In this document: positions 32,559 to 41,947 of the stretch, piece by piece
Layout: every line of letters starts with the position of its first letter
Position numbering within the stretch: the stretch's first letter is position 1
NCBI RefSeq assembly: GCF_900010755.1
Contig: NZ_CZJT01000116.1
Location: forward strand, 1 to 64,000
Length of the DNA: 64,000 nucleotides
Direction of reading: 5' to 3'
Origin: Paeniglutamicibacter antarcticus
GTDB lineage: Bacteria; Actinomycetota; Actinomycetes; Actinomycetales; Micrococcaceae
Position numbers and translations under genes: made by a program
Notes under the pieces: generated by a model
Told to the model about the DNA's origin: nothing
The model's input: only the letters and a program-made list of their open reading frames with translations
Databases searched by the model: none

Positions 32559-34493
32559 CTATGCGCGGGAAGCAGCTTCCACCGTGGCGCCGAGCATGAT
32601 CGGAGCAAAGAAATCGGCCAGTTCCTGATGTGCATCAAGTGGCAGCACATGGGCCACGTACTGGTCGGGCCGCACTACCACGAGCGCGCCCTGGCTCCGG
32701 TCGATGCCGCGCAGATCGAAGATGTCACCCTGTGACTTCGGGTCCGGGGTGAAGATCTTCTCGTAGTCGACCAACCCGAACGCACCCTTGCGTGGCAGCA
32801 GGAGCCCGGGCATCATGTCAACGGAAATCTCGCGGAATCCCTGTTGGAAGACACCCCGAACGTCGAAGACTGAATCGGCATCGGCTCCTTCCGGTGTGAA
32901 ACGCACCAGCGGCGAATCTTCTGATTCGTTCAGGAAGCGGCACAGTCCGGCCAGGCGCGAGTTGGGATCCTGCGGCTGAAGCGCATCGGCAAAGGCGTAG
33001 AGTCGCCAGCGGCCATCGGCCTGGGCAACGTGGCCGAGTTCCTGCGGCTTGCCGTCGGCAAGTCGCAGCACCGGGGCCGAGTAGAAGCGCTCGCCCACCG
33101 GGAAACCGGACGCCAAGTGCTCATGGGCGTCGGAACCGGTGATCAACGACGGCGCATAGTCAGTGGCGAATCCCGCCGTGAAGCGGCCACCCTCGACGAA
33201 CTGCCGCTCGACTTCCGCCGGATCCTGACCCTGGTCCTGCGGATTGCCCTGGACCTTGGTCTTGGCCCCCATGGCCTTGGACCAGCGAGTGTCGAAGTCG
33301 ATCAGTTCCTGCGCGATCACCTGGCGTTCCTCGTTATAGGTATCCAGCAGCGTGGCCGGACTGCGTCCCTCAAGAACCGCGGCCAGTTTCCACCCAAGGT
33401 TGAAACCATCCTGCATCGAGACGTTCATGCCCTGCCCGGCCTTGGCGCTATGCGTGTGGCAGGCATCGCCGGCTATGAAGACCCGCGGGCTGCGGGTGCC
33501 GCGCTCCCCCGGCTCTATGTCATCGAAGCGGTCGGCGACCCGCTGGCCAACCTCATAGACCGACCACCAGGCGACGTCCTTGACCTCCAGCACATAGGGG
33601 TGCAGTACCGTGCGTGCAGCATCGATGATGGAGTCGATGGTGAACCGGTTCCGCGCCTCGCGATCTGCGGGATCAAGGGATCCCAGGTCAACATAGAAAC
33701 GGACCAGGTAACCGCCCTCGCGCGGAATCAGCAGGATGTTTCCGCCAGCCGCTGAGATGGCGGCCTTCATGCGGATGTCGGGAAAATCGGTGACCGCCAG
33801 GACGTCCATGACGCCCCAGGCGTGGTTCTTGGCATCCCCGCGCATCTCGATGCCCATCGACCGGCGGACCACGCTGCGGGCTCCGTCGCAGCCCACGACG
33901 TACTTGGCGCGCACCTCGATTTCGCTGCCATCTACGGAGGGGTTCTTCAGGGTCGCCCGTACCGGATAGTCACCTTCCGGCAGGACCTCGATGTTGGTGG
34001 CCTCCAGCGCGTAGTCGGGTTCGAGCCGACTGGGCGAGGTGCGCATGTGCTCAAGCAGGAAGTCCTGCATGCGTGCCTGGTTGACGATGACGTGCGGGTA
34101 TTCGGACATCCCCTCGGCGACGTCCTGCACCCGGCCGCTGCGGGAAATCTTGGTGTGGTCCTGGGCATCGGGACGCCAAAAGACTGTTTCATTGACCCAG
34201 TAGGCCTCGCGCATCAGGCGATCGGCCAGCCCGAAGGCATTGAACATTTCCACGGTGCGGCACGCCACACCATCGGCACGACCCACCTCGAGGGCTTCCT
34301 CGTTCCGTTCCACAATCCTCGTGGTGATGCCGGGGAATTCGGAGAGCTGGGCCGCCAGGATGAGGCCGGCGGGTCCGGTGCCGACGATCAAAACGTCGAC
34401 TTCTTCGGGTAGGGCCTGCCCCAAGGTACGTCCGGGAGCTGCCGGGCGGAGCTCGGGATCGCCGGGAAGATAGCCATCTTTGTAGAACTGCAT
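32559..34493 (-). CDS. FAD-dependent aromatic monooxygenase (3-hydroxybenzoate 4-monooxygenase / phenol hydroxylase-like)
   Basis: A 644-residue flavoprotein monooxygenase of the phenol/3-hydroxybenzoate hydroxylase group. The ADP-binding VGTGPAGLILAAQL (about 37-50), the DG motif YVVGCDGARSVVRRSMGI, and the GD motif VFIAGDACHTHSAKAGQG are all present. A C-terminal thioredoxin-like domain (about 450-640) matches the length of MobA/PheA2-like enzymes. With the adjacent IclR regulator and AAHS-type transporter, it most likely hydroxylates a hydroxybenzoate to protocatechuate or a related product; substrate assignment is inference. A 19-base IclR-type operator lies upstream. Confidence 0.9.
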   Translation of the reverse strand: MQFYKDGYLPGDPELRPAAPGRTLGQALPEEVDVLIVGTGPAGLILAAQLSEFPGITTRIVERNEEALEVGRADGVACRTVEMFNAFGLADRLMREAYWVNETVFWRPDAQDHTKISRSGRVQDVAEGMSEYPHVIVNQARMQDFLLEHMRTSPSRLEPDYALEATNIEVLPEGDYPVRATLKNPSVDGSEIEVRAKYVVGCDGARSVVRRSMGIEMRGDAKNHAWGVMDVLAVTDFPDIRMKAAISAAGGNILLIPREGGYLVRFYVDLGSLDPADREARNRFTIDSIIDAARTVLHPYVLEVKDVAWWSVYEVGQRVADRFDDIEPGERGTRSPRVFIAGDACHTHSAKAGQGMNVSMQDGFNLGWKLAAVLEGRSPATLLDTYNEERQVIAQELIDFDTRWSKAMGAKTKVQGNPQDQGQDPAEVERQFVEGGRFTAGFATDYAPSLITGSDAHEHLASGFPVGERFYSAPVLRLADGKPQELGHVAQADGRWRLYAFADALQPQDPNSRLAGLCRFLNESEDSPLVRFTPEGADADSVFDVRGVFQQGFREISVDMMPGLLLPRKGAFGLVDYEKIFTPDPKSQGDIFDLRGIDRSQGALVVVRPDQYVAHVLPLDAHQELADFFAPIMLGATVEAASRA

Positions 34494-34578
34494 GGTGCTC
34501 CTTGAAGACTGTGTACTACTGGGGGATCAACTTAATCTTGTCCACACTGTAGTGAGCCTCGTTACTTGAGGGCCATAG

Positions 34579-34597
34579 AATTCTGAACACCAGAATT
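34579..34597 (-). promoter_or_regulatory. IclR operator in front of the monooxygenase gene
   Basis: AATTCTG-N5-CAGAATT is a perfect 7-base inverted repeat with a 5-base spacer, lying 86 bases before the monooxygenase start. The same arms occur once more upstream of the IclR gene and the MFS transporter. Confidence 0.7.
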
Positions 34598-34617
34598 TTT
34601 CCTCCTGGCTGGTGCCG

Positions 34618-35436
34618 TCAGTCTTCTTCGGAGGGCCCGGTGGCCTCTCGCAACACGTCCTCGAGTCGGGCAACGGTGCGCGCGGCCTCACCGAAGAGGC
34701 CGGCGTCAAAGACCTGTCGAAAGCGGGATTGGGGGATGGCCACACTGATGCCGCAGACAACTTCTCCCGCTGCATTGGATACCGACATCCCCAGGGCGCT
34801 AACCCCCTCCTCGGTACCTTCGAAGTTGGCGGCGAAGCCACGTTCGCGCACGATACCCAGCTCCCGCACCAGTGCCGCGTACTCCACCTCGGAGAGGCTA
34901 AGCACGCCGGCAGAAGCTCCCCGGTAAAGCCGCTCGAGTTCCTCCGGGGCAAGTCGGGCAAGCATTGCCTTGCCGGCCGAGGCGCGGTGGGCAGAAAGGA
35001 CGAATCCCCGTCGGTCGCCCACGCGCAGGGCTCGGGAACCCTCCACCGTGGAAATGAAGCGGACCTCTCCACCCACCCTCACCATCAGGTTCACGGTTTC
35101 CCGCACCGTTGCCGCCAGTTCCTCCAGCAGCGGTTGAGCCAGGCTCCGCAGTTCACCGATCCGGCCTTGGCCGGCCGGCCCAGACCCGAGCGCGGGCCCG
35201 GGTACATAGCCACGACCCGCCTCCCGTTGAGCGAAACCACGGTAGATGAGCATGGCCAGCAGTCGGTGCGCGGTAGAGGGTGAGACTCCGATCTCAGCTG
35301 CTGCGTCCTTCAACCGAATCGATCCCTGGTCACGCAGCAGCTCGATGAGCTGCAAGGCGTTGTCGACCGCTTCAATGGGATAACGGGGAATTTGACGCCC
35401 AGCCCTTAAATTCTGCACAACAGAATTATAATGCAC
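34618..35436 (-). CDS. IclR family transcriptional regulator
   Basis: A 272-residue IclR-type regulator. The N-terminal winged HTH (NALQLIELLRDQGSIRLKDA then GVSPSTAHRLLAMLIYRG) is followed by the effector domain (GKAMLARLAPEELERLY, LSLSEVEYAALVRELGIV, GVSALGMSVSNAAGEVVCGI). IclR proteins of this group respond to aromatic acids. The annotated ATG at 35436 overlaps a 19-base palindrome, and GTG 35418 is also possible; the HTH itself starts about 20 residues in. It lies between the monooxygenase and the transporter gene, with an identical operator before each, so it likely controls both and itself. Confidence 0.9.
   Translation of the reverse strand: MHYNSVVQNLRAGRQIPRYPIEAVDNALQLIELLRDQGSIRLKDAAAEIGVSPSTAHRLLAMLIYRGFAQREAGRGYVPGPALGSGPAGQGRIGELRSLAQPLLEELAATVRETVNLMVRVGGEVRFISTVEGSRALRVGDRRGFVLSAHRASAGKAMLARLAPEELERLYRGASAGVLSLSEVEYAALVRELGIVRERGFAANFEGTEEGVSALGMSVSNAAGEVVCGISVAIPQSRFRQVFDAGLFGEAARTVARLEDVLREATGPSEED
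35409..35427. promoter_or_regulatory. IclR operator between regulator and MFS transporter
   Basis: AATTCTG-CACAA-CAGAATT: the same perfect inverted repeat as at 34579-34597. It overlaps the possible IclR start codon and lies 40 bases before the transporter start, so binding could affect both divergent genes. Confidence 0.7.
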
Positions 35437-35466
35437 ATCACACTGAGGCCAAGGACACTTGAACCT

Positions 35467-36765
35467 ATGACTTTCTCCACACGTGACGAATCGACGGGTT
35501 CAGGCGGGCAGGCCGCCACCATTTCGGCTGATCCGCCGAACGACACGAAACCCACTCAGCGAAAAGCCGCCATGGCCATTCTGGCCTGCTGGCTACTGGT
35601 TGTTTTCGATGGCTATGACCTCATAGTATTCGGCACCGTACAGTCCTCGCTCCTGGCGATCGACGATTGGGGACTGACCCCGGCGACGATGGGCACCATT
35701 GGATCATTGGCCTTCGTGGGCATGATGATTGGCGCACTTGCGGCCGGCCGGCTCTCCGACGCCCTGGGCAGGCGCCGCACCATTCTTGCCTGTGCGATCC
35801 TCTTCTCCACCCTGACCACTCTCTGCGCCTTCGCGCCGAACCCCGTGGTCTTCGGCGCACTGCGCCTGCTCGCCGGAATCGGCCTCGGTGGCCTGGTGCC
35901 CTCCGCCAACGCCATGGTGGCCGAACTGGTACCGGACCGCTGGCGCTCCACCATGGCCACGCTGATGATGTCGGGCGTGCCGATCGGCGGATCGATCGCC
36001 GCCGTCACCGGCATGTGGATCATCCCGGCCTTCGGCTGGGAAGCGATGTTCCTGATCTCCATCATCGCACTGGTCGCAGTCGTCCCCCTGGCCTTCCGCT
36101 ACCTGCCCGAAACCCTGTCGTTCAAACATCGCAGCGGGCCAAGCGCACGTCGAAACTCGGGCTTCGGCCAGCTCCTGCGCGCCCCTTACGTGGGCGCATC
36201 GGTACTTTTCGCCGTGGCCTCCTTGGCAATCCTCTTCGCCTGGTACGGACTGGGCATATGGCTGCCCAACCTGATGCAGCAGGCCGGATACGATTTGGGC
36301 TCCGCCCTGACCTTCGCCCTGGCCCTGAACCTCGGCGCCGTGGCCGGATCCGCCGTGACGGCCTGGGCCGGAGACCGTTTCGGAGCGGCCCCCACCGCTG
36401 CGGTGGCCTCCCTGGTAGCCGGGATCGGATTGGTCGTCATCATGAGCACTCCCCCGGTGGCCGTCGTCTACGCCATGCTGATTCTCGCCGGCGTGGGTAC
36501 CCACGGTACAGCGGCATTGTTGATCGCCGCCGTCGCCAATCACTACCCGGAGCGGTTGCGCGGCACGGCGCTGGGCTGGGTGATGGGTATGGGCCGCATC
36601 GGTGCCGTCGCCGCCCCGCAGGTCGGTGGCCTGCTGCTGGCTGCAGGACTCGGTGTGAACTCGAACTTCCTGGTGTTCGCACTCGGCGCCGCCCTTGCCG
36701 CTGTACTCTTCGGAGTCATCACCTTCCGCATCAGGCCGGTTGTCGACCCCGCCACGGTGGGTTAG
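35467..36765 (+). CDS. MFS aromatic acid:H+ symporter (AAHS family)
   Basis: A 432-residue 12-helix major facilitator of the aromatic acid:H+ symporter type (PcaK/BenK group). It carries the conserved DGYDLIVFGTV element in the first helix, the loop motif GRLSDALGRRRT after helix 2, and RLLAGIGLGGLVPSANAM. The second half has a matching DRFGAAPT loop. ATG 35467 was chosen because AAGGAC lies 13-18 bases ahead; an earlier in-frame ATG is at the operator. It is divergent from the IclR gene and next to the monooxygenase, so hydroxybenzoate-type uptake is the likely job. Confidence 0.93.
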   Translation: MTFSTRDESTGSGGQAATISADPPNDTKPTQRKAAMAILACWLLVVFDGYDLIVFGTVQSSLLAIDDWGLTPATMGTIGSLAFVGMMIGALAAGRLSDALGRRRTILACAILFSTLTTLCAFAPNPVVFGALRLLAGIGLGGLVPSANAMVAELVPDRWRSTMATLMMSGVPIGGSIAAVTGMWIIPAFGWEAMFLISIIALVAVVPLAFRYLPETLSFKHRSGPSARRNSGFGQLLRAPYVGASVLFAVASLAILFAWYGLGIWLPNLMQQAGYDLGSALTFALALNLGAVAGSAVTAWAGDRFGAAPTAAVASLVAGIGLVVIMSTPPVAVVYAMLILAGVGTHGTAALLIAAVANHYPERLRGTALGWVMGMGRIGAVAAPQVGGLLLAAGLGVNSNFLVFALGAALAAVLFGVITFRIRPVVDPATVG

Positions 36766-36827
36766 GCAGCCAGTACTCCGGCCGGTCCGGCGCAATGTGC
36801 CGGCTGCCGCACTACGACAAACGCGCT

Positions 36828-36859
36828 GGCGGTACCCCAAAATTATTGGGGGTACCGCC
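36828..36859. terminator. Intrinsic bidirectional terminator
   Basis: Perfect 11-base arms GGCGGTACCCC (36828-36838) and GGGGTACCGCC (36849-36859) surround an A/T-rich 10-base loop. It is positioned between the MFS stop (36765, + strand) and the SRAP stop (36928, - strand). Confidence 0.85.
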
Positions 36860-36927
36860 CGCGCGCGGCTTGCTCGCATTCATCTACCGAGCCACGGTCT
36901 TGTTGCACGCCGATGAGGAGGCACGCC

Positions 36928-37683
36928 CTAGAACAACCCGGAATGTTCCTCGGTCAGTTCGGGCCCGTTGTTGCGCACATTGCCCACCGCGGAGTCGACC
37001 TCGCGCAGCGACCAACTGGCGGCAACCTCGTAGGCTCCCGCCCGCACCATTTCCACGAGCTCGGCGGCGCTCTTGTTCTCCGGGTCAAGCCATTCGGCGA
37101 GCGCGTCCTGGGACAGGGGAATCGGCAGCCGGTCGTGCAAGCCATGCAGTTCCCGCAATACCGGGGAATCGGAGTCGGCCGGCGGAGCAGGGCAGGTGAG
37201 GATCGTGGTGGAGAGCAGCCATTGTTCCGGGTCTCCGTCGTCTTTCTCCGGGTCCTTCCACCATTCATAGAGGCCGGCGAAGAAGATCAGGGAATCATCG
37301 GCGGGATGCACATAGAAGGGGCGTTTTTTGGCCTTGGGTGTGTCCCCCGCCAGCCATTCGTAATATCCTTCGGCGGGAACCGCACAGCGCTTGGACTTGA
37401 TGGCCGAGCGGAAGGTGGGTTTTTCGGTGACAGTTTCGCTGCGTGCGTTGAACGCGCGAACGCCCACCGCGGGATCCTTGGCCCAACTCGGGACCAGCCC
37501 CCACTTGGCGACATGCACCTGGCGATGGATCTTCTCGTCTATGAGCCGTTCCAACACGACGGGCACGTCGGTGGTCGGGGCGATGTTCCAGGATTGGCGC
37601 AATTCGAGGTTTGCGTCGGCCTCGGCTTCCGCCTCTGCGACCAGGTCCCCGATTGCCTTTGCCATGACGTATCTTCCGCACAT
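36928..37683 (-). CDS. SOS response-associated peptidase / DNA-protein crosslink sensor (SRAP, YedK/HMCES family)
   Basis: A 251-residue SRAP protein. Cys2 in MCGRYVM becomes the N-terminal nucleophile after Met removal and links covalently to abasic sites in single-stranded DNA. The other family residues are in place: Asn33 in SWNIAP, the FNARSET element with Asn79, Glu105 in AEGYYEW, and His183 in LHDRLP. Family members shield abasic DNA and may self-release. I chose ATG 37683 so that Cys is second; the longer frame upstream adds eight or more residues that would prevent function. AAGGGAC lies upstream. No LexA box is obvious. Confidence 0.93.
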   Translation of the reverse strand: MCGRYVMAKAIGDLVAEAEAEADANLELRQSWNIAPTTDVPVVLERLIDEKIHRQVHVAKWGLVPSWAKDPAVGVRAFNARSETVTEKPTFRSAIKSKRCAVPAEGYYEWLAGDTPKAKKRPFYVHPADDSLIFFAGLYEWWKDPEKDDGDPEQWLLSTTILTCPAPPADSDSPVLRELHGLHDRLPIPLSQDALAEWLDPENKSAAELVEMVRAGAYEVAASWSLREVDSAVGNVRNNGPELTEEHSGLF

Positions 37684-38184
37684 CCGCATCGTCCCTTCTT
37701 GTTGACTCCTACGTATTCGCAATCCTCATGGAACCTTTGGTCCCGCAGGGGTTGATCAGTCCCATAGACACCGTATCGCTTACGCGGGTTCCCCGGAACG
37801 ATGGGCGCAGTCACGTGCGCAATGCCTTGAAGACTTCATCCTCACGATGCGCCCTCAACTCCCGGGCCGCTGCCGGCGGATCCCTTCGATGCGTTGCACT
37901 CCACCCACAAACGTGTCGGCGCGGGAAGAGCTCTCCAGGCCCAGAGACCCAAGCAAAATATGATGCCGGCAGGAGCTGCTCGCGCAGGCATCCGGATCGG
38001 TCACCAGTGAAGTTCACGGGGAACACCTACCGAAGGACTTTTAATGGTGAGCATGTGGACTCCTTGAGTGAGCCTGTCGCTGGCCGTCTGAGTCTGTGGG
38101 GCACCGCGTGAGGCTGTGGGGTGCAAAGGAATCAGGTCGCTTGGTAGACACCGGATGAGGCCAGCAGAGTGCAGACTTTAGTGC
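37684..38184. other. Intergenic region between SRAP and GH3 genes
   Basis: Five hundred bases without a gene I can support. Short open frames on both strands have no recognisable domain; one on the - strand (37811-38026) reads somewhat helix-like at its end but has no support. Near 38085-38135 two imperfect copies of CTGTGGGG occur. The GH3 gene start has no strong ribosome site. Confidence 0.4.
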
Positions 38185-40431
38185 ATGGACATGATGGCAG
38201 CGCCTCCGGCAGCGCGAGCGCAGAAGTGGTGGAGCGGCGGTACGCGCCCTGCATCAGACAAAGTGCTGACGGCGGACCGTGGCGCATATGACGAGGCTGT
38301 CCGGGCAGTCCGGGCCGGCACCCTCGATGCGGATGATGCAGCAGGCCAGCTGATCGATAGGATGACCGATCGGGAACTTCTCGGACTACTTGACGGCGAC
38401 TCCCCTAGGCGACTGATGCCGATCATTCCGATATTGCACGGTCGGCGGCCGTTTGTCGCCGGGGCCATCCCGCGGCTCGGCATCCCGGGCATCCGGTTCA
38501 GCGATGGTACCCGCGGCGTGGTGATCGGTGATTCCACCGCCTTCCCCGCGGCGATGGCTCGGGCAGCAACCTGGGATCCATCGCTGGAGGAGCGCGTGGG
38601 CATCGCTATCGGACTGGAGACCAGAGCACGGGGCGCAAACTACTCAGCATCCATCTGCGTCAACTTACTTCGCCACCCCGCGTGGGGCCGGGCGCAGGAA
38701 TGCTACGGGGAAGATCCGGTGCTCACCGGCACCATGGGTGCGGCCCTGACCCGCGGCGTGCGGGTGCACGTGATGGCGTGCGTCAAACACTTCGCGCTGA
38801 ACTCGATGGAGAACGAACGCTTCGAGGTCAATGTGACTGTTGACGAACATGCCCTGCACGAGGTGTACCTGCCGCACTTCAAGGCCGTCATCGAGGCCGG
38901 CGTCGATTCGGTGATGAGTGCTTACAACCGGGTGCGGGGCGAGTACATGGACATTAATCGCGCCCTGCTCACGGAGGTCTTGCGGCACGAATGGGCTTTC
39001 TCCGGGTTCGTGACCAGCGACTGGGTCTTCGGTACCCATGATGCGGTACTCAGCCTCGAGGCGGGGATGGATATTGAGATGCCGCTGCGACTGCTGCGCG
39101 CCCGCAATCTGCCGGGTGCGCTGCGCAACGGTGAGGTGGCCCGAGCGACGGTTGAGCGCTCAGCGCGCCGCATTCTGCGCACCAGCGTGCGCCATGCCGC
39201 AACCCTCGAGACGGCCAAGCCCAGCTTAAGCGTCATTGCCTCCCCGGCGCATCGGGCGTTGGCCCATCAGGTCGCCACGGAGTCGATCGTGATGTTGAAA
39301 AACGACATCATCGATGCGGCACCGCTGCTGCCGTTGGCCCCCACCATGACTCACCTCGCGGTGATCGGGCGACTGGCGACGCAGGCGAACCTCGGTGATA
39401 ACGGCTCCTCACGCGTGCGGCCCCCCTCCACCGTCTCGCCGCTGCAGGGCCTGCGCGAGGCGTTACCAGGGGTGCGGTTCACCACCGCCTCCGGGCGGAA
39501 CGTTTCCGCCGCGGCCGCGGCGGCTGCCGCTGCTGACACGGCGATCCTCGTCGTCGGGCTGGATCAGCACGATGAGGGCGAGTCGGTTGTCACCGGCGGC
39601 GTCGAGGTGGGCGTGCTCGGGCGGGCGTTTAACGCCGGTCCGCTGCGGCGGATGTTCGTCGCGCTGGCCCACGTGGCGTCGCACTTTGTCCACGGTGGCG
39701 ATCGCACAACGCTCGATCTGCACGCCAGCGACGTGCGCCTGATCCGTGCTGTCACCGCCGCCAACCCGCGGACCGTCGTGGTGTTGATCGGCGGCAGCAC
39801 GATCCTGACTCAGGGGTGGGACGAAAGTGTTCCGGCACTCCTGCTTGCCTGGTACGGCGGCATGGAGGGCGGACGCGCGCTGGCCAGCGTACTCACCGGG
39901 GCCGCAGAGCCCGGAGGACGACTACCCTTTGTGCTGCCCACGAACGCGGGGCAGCTACCACCGTTTGATCCCGCGGCGAAGGCCGTGACCTACGACAACA
40001 GCTGGGGGCAACGCCGGCTGGATGCCGCGGGAAACACTGCCGCGTTCCCATTCGGGTTCGGCCTGGGCTACACCACGATCGAACACCGGCTGCTGGAGCA
40101 CAGCTTCGACGAGACCGGGGGCAGCGCTCAGGTGCTGGTGAGAAACACCGGCGAGCGCGCGGGCTCGAGTGTCGTGCAGCTCTACGCAGCGGATATCTCG
40201 CTGCGCAGGCCGGTGGCGCAGTTATTGGGCTTTGCCAAGGTGACGCTGCATGCTGGGGAAGAGAAGAACATCCGGGTCACCCTGGATGCGGGACCCACGC
40301 TGCAGCGTGATCCGGTGACGCGGCATTGGTCCCCGCGCGCGGGCGAATGGGCCCTGCTTGCTGCCCAGCACAGCCCCAACAGCTGGGCCGGCGCGGTCCC
40401 GTTACACCGTGCAGCGGGCCTACCCGGCTAA
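38185..40431 (+). CDS. Glycoside hydrolase family 3 beta-glucosidase-like protein
   Basis: A 748-residue GH3 enzyme. The N-terminal (beta/alpha)8-like domain carries GIRFSDGTRGV, the ACVKHFALNSMENERFE lysine-histidine element, and the nucleophile Asp in GFVTSDWVFGTHD. The C-terminal alpha/beta sandwich (GLDQHDEGE, then WYGGMEGGRALASVLTG) supplies the acid/base Glu region, and a fibronectin-like module closes the protein (VRNTGERAGSSVVQLYAA). There is no signal peptide, suggesting a cytoplasmic glucosidase acting on short glucosides. It converges on a glycosyltransferase gene 79 bases away. The precise substrate is unknown. Confidence 0.9.
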   Translation: MDMMAAPPAARAQKWWSGGTRPASDKVLTADRGAYDEAVRAVRAGTLDADDAAGQLIDRMTDRELLGLLDGDSPRRLMPIIPILHGRRPFVAGAIPRLGIPGIRFSDGTRGVVIGDSTAFPAAMARAATWDPSLEERVGIAIGLETRARGANYSASICVNLLRHPAWGRAQECYGEDPVLTGTMGAALTRGVRVHVMACVKHFALNSMENERFEVNVTVDEHALHEVYLPHFKAVIEAGVDSVMSAYNRVRGEYMDINRALLTEVLRHEWAFSGFVTSDWVFGTHDAVLSLEAGMDIEMPLRLLRARNLPGALRNGEVARATVERSARRILRTSVRHAATLETAKPSLSVIASPAHRALAHQVATESIVMLKNDIIDAAPLLPLAPTMTHLAVIGRLATQANLGDNGSSRVRPPSTVSPLQGLREALPGVRFTTASGRNVSAAAAAAAAADTAILVVGLDQHDEGESVVTGGVEVGVLGRAFNAGPLRRMFVALAHVASHFVHGGDRTTLDLHASDVRLIRAVTAANPRTVVVLIGGSTILTQGWDESVPALLLAWYGGMEGGRALASVLTGAAEPGGRLPFVLPTNAGQLPPFDPAAKAVTYDNSWGQRRLDAAGNTAAFPFGFGLGYTTIEHRLLEHSFDETGGSAQVLVRNTGERAGSSVVQLYAADISLRRPVAQLLGFAKVTLHAGEEKNIRVTLDAGPTLQRDPVTRHWSPRAGEWALLAAQHSPNSWAGAVPLHRAAGLPG

Positions 40432-40510
40432 AAGGCAACTGGGATACTCGGTGGGCGCGAGATCACGGTGGGTCACGTCCCGTTCCCTGAAGCAGAGTGC
40501 GAATCGGTGC

Positions 40511-41947
40511 CTAGGGCACCTCAATACGCACCGGCAGCTCGTCCTCGCCGCGGAGCATGGCGCGGATTAACCGCCGTTCCTCCCACTTCAGCGGCATGGA
40601 CGCTTGATCGCGGCGCAGGACCAGGTCCCCGGCCTCGGTCCCGTACCGCTTGCGCAGCACCACCAGCTCATCTGCCCGCAGCAGGGCCACGGTACTGCCC
40701 GTCGCCTGCTCGTTGAGGCGGACCAGCGAAGAGGGTCCGCTCAGGTCGGTCGCCACGACGCGATCCCCGCTCGCTGCCAGGATCGTCTTCTGCGCCGCAC
40801 GGGACACCACCAGCGGACGCGATGGCCCATCCAACAGACCATTGAGCACGTCCGCCGCAGCATCGGGACGGCCGGTCTGCTGCGCCGCCACCTGCATCCG
40901 CTCAAGGCGGCCCGGCTCGCGCAGCACCGAATCGATCTTCCAGCCGATGGTGGCGGCGGAGTTGCAACGCACCGCGGCCCCCTGCTCCAACAGATAGTCG
41001 CCGTTGCGAATTTCCTGTCCCGGGATCGGGTTCACCAGCACCATGGGCAACCCCGCGGCCATGCATTCCGAGGCAGTCAACCCGCCTGGCTTGCCCACAA
41101 ACAGATCGGCGCTGCGCATCAATTGCGGCATCTCGGTGGTGAATCCGAGCACCTGGTAGCGGTCTGCGGCGGGCGCCACCAGCGCCTCAATGCGCCGCCG
41201 CAGTTCCTCATCATGTCCACACACGATCGTGGCAGTGAAGTCGGAGCGCATATGCAGCGTCTGGCGCACCACCGCCTCGGCGTAATCGCCGCCCTTGGCC
41301 CCGGCGGAGATCAGCAGCATCGGGGGCCTGCTGCCATCGCGCGCGGGCGGAAGGTTCGGCTCGGTCGCGATGGGGATTCCCGTTGCCTTGATGCGATCGG
41401 CAGGAAGGCCGAACGCCGTCAGCTCGATTCGCCCCTCCTCCCTGGCTACAAAGAGTTGGTGGAACGCACTGGTGAGCCACAAGCCTTGGAAGTCGTAGTC
41501 GGTCGTGACCACGGCGGTCTTCGCATCGATCACACCACGCAGGAGTAAGGTCGCCAGCAACTGGGCCGGCAGGAAGTGTGTACACACGATCGCCGTCGGT
41601 CGGAATCGCTTGACCGCACGAATGACCGGAAGGGCGTTGATCCCTGTCCAAGGGTCTAGCGGTCCACGCCGTCTAAACGGCGGGTCGCTGGCGTCATAAC
41701 CCCATTCGATAAGCCATGGCAGATCCTCAACTAAGGCGAAGTACCCTTTCGCCAGCACGTCGCGGTAGAGCGCGCTACTGACTTGGAGCACGTCCAGCAC
41801 CTGCACCTCGTTGATGTCGGTGCGCACGGAACACGCCTGCTCCACCGCCGCAGCTGCGCTGTTGTGTCCGGATCCCACCCCCGCGGAGAGGATCATGACG
41901 CGCTCACCTGCGGCCTTGTGGGAGCCACGTTCCGACGTTTTACGCAT
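40511..41947 (-). CDS. MGDG synthase-like glycosyltransferase
   Basis: A 478-residue cytoplasmic or membrane-associated glycosyltransferase of the GT28/MGDG-synthase type. The N-terminal SAGVGSGHNSAAAAVEQAC is the lipid-glycosyltransferase glycine loop, followed by DLPWLIEWGYDASDP and the second-domain GAKGGDYAEA and FVGKPGGLTASECMAAG, the nucleotide-sugar pocket. The carbohydrate donor cannot be told. The C-terminal 100 residues (from about 370) form a separate beta-rich tail not seen in typical MGDG synthases. It is oriented opposite to GH3; together they could handle a glycolipid or glucoside. Confidence 0.82.
   Translation of the reverse strand: MRKTSERGSHKAAGERVMILSAGVGSGHNSAAAAVEQACSVRTDINEVQVLDVLQVSSALYRDVLAKGYFALVEDLPWLIEWGYDASDPPFRRRGPLDPWTGINALPVIRAVKRFRPTAIVCTHFLPAQLLATLLLRGVIDAKTAVVTTDYDFQGLWLTSAFHQLFVAREEGRIELTAFGLPADRIKATGIPIATEPNLPPARDGSRPPMLLISAGAKGGDYAEAVVRQTLHMRSDFTATIVCGHDEELRRRIEALVAPAADRYQVLGFTTEMPQLMRSADLFVGKPGGLTASECMAAGLPMVLVNPIPGQEIRNGDYLLEQGAAVRCNSAATIGWKIDSVLREPGRLERMQVAAQQTGRPDAAADVLNGLLDGPSRPLVVSRAAQKTILAASGDRVVATDLSGPSSLVRLNEQATGSTVALLRADELVVLRKRYGTEAGDLVLRRDQASMPLKWEERRLIRAMLRGEDELPVRIEVP

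Noticed and set aside
37811..38026. 71-residue - strand frame with a helix-like end between SRAP and GH3
   Set aside because: No match to a known family and no ribosome site; kept only as intergenic sequence.
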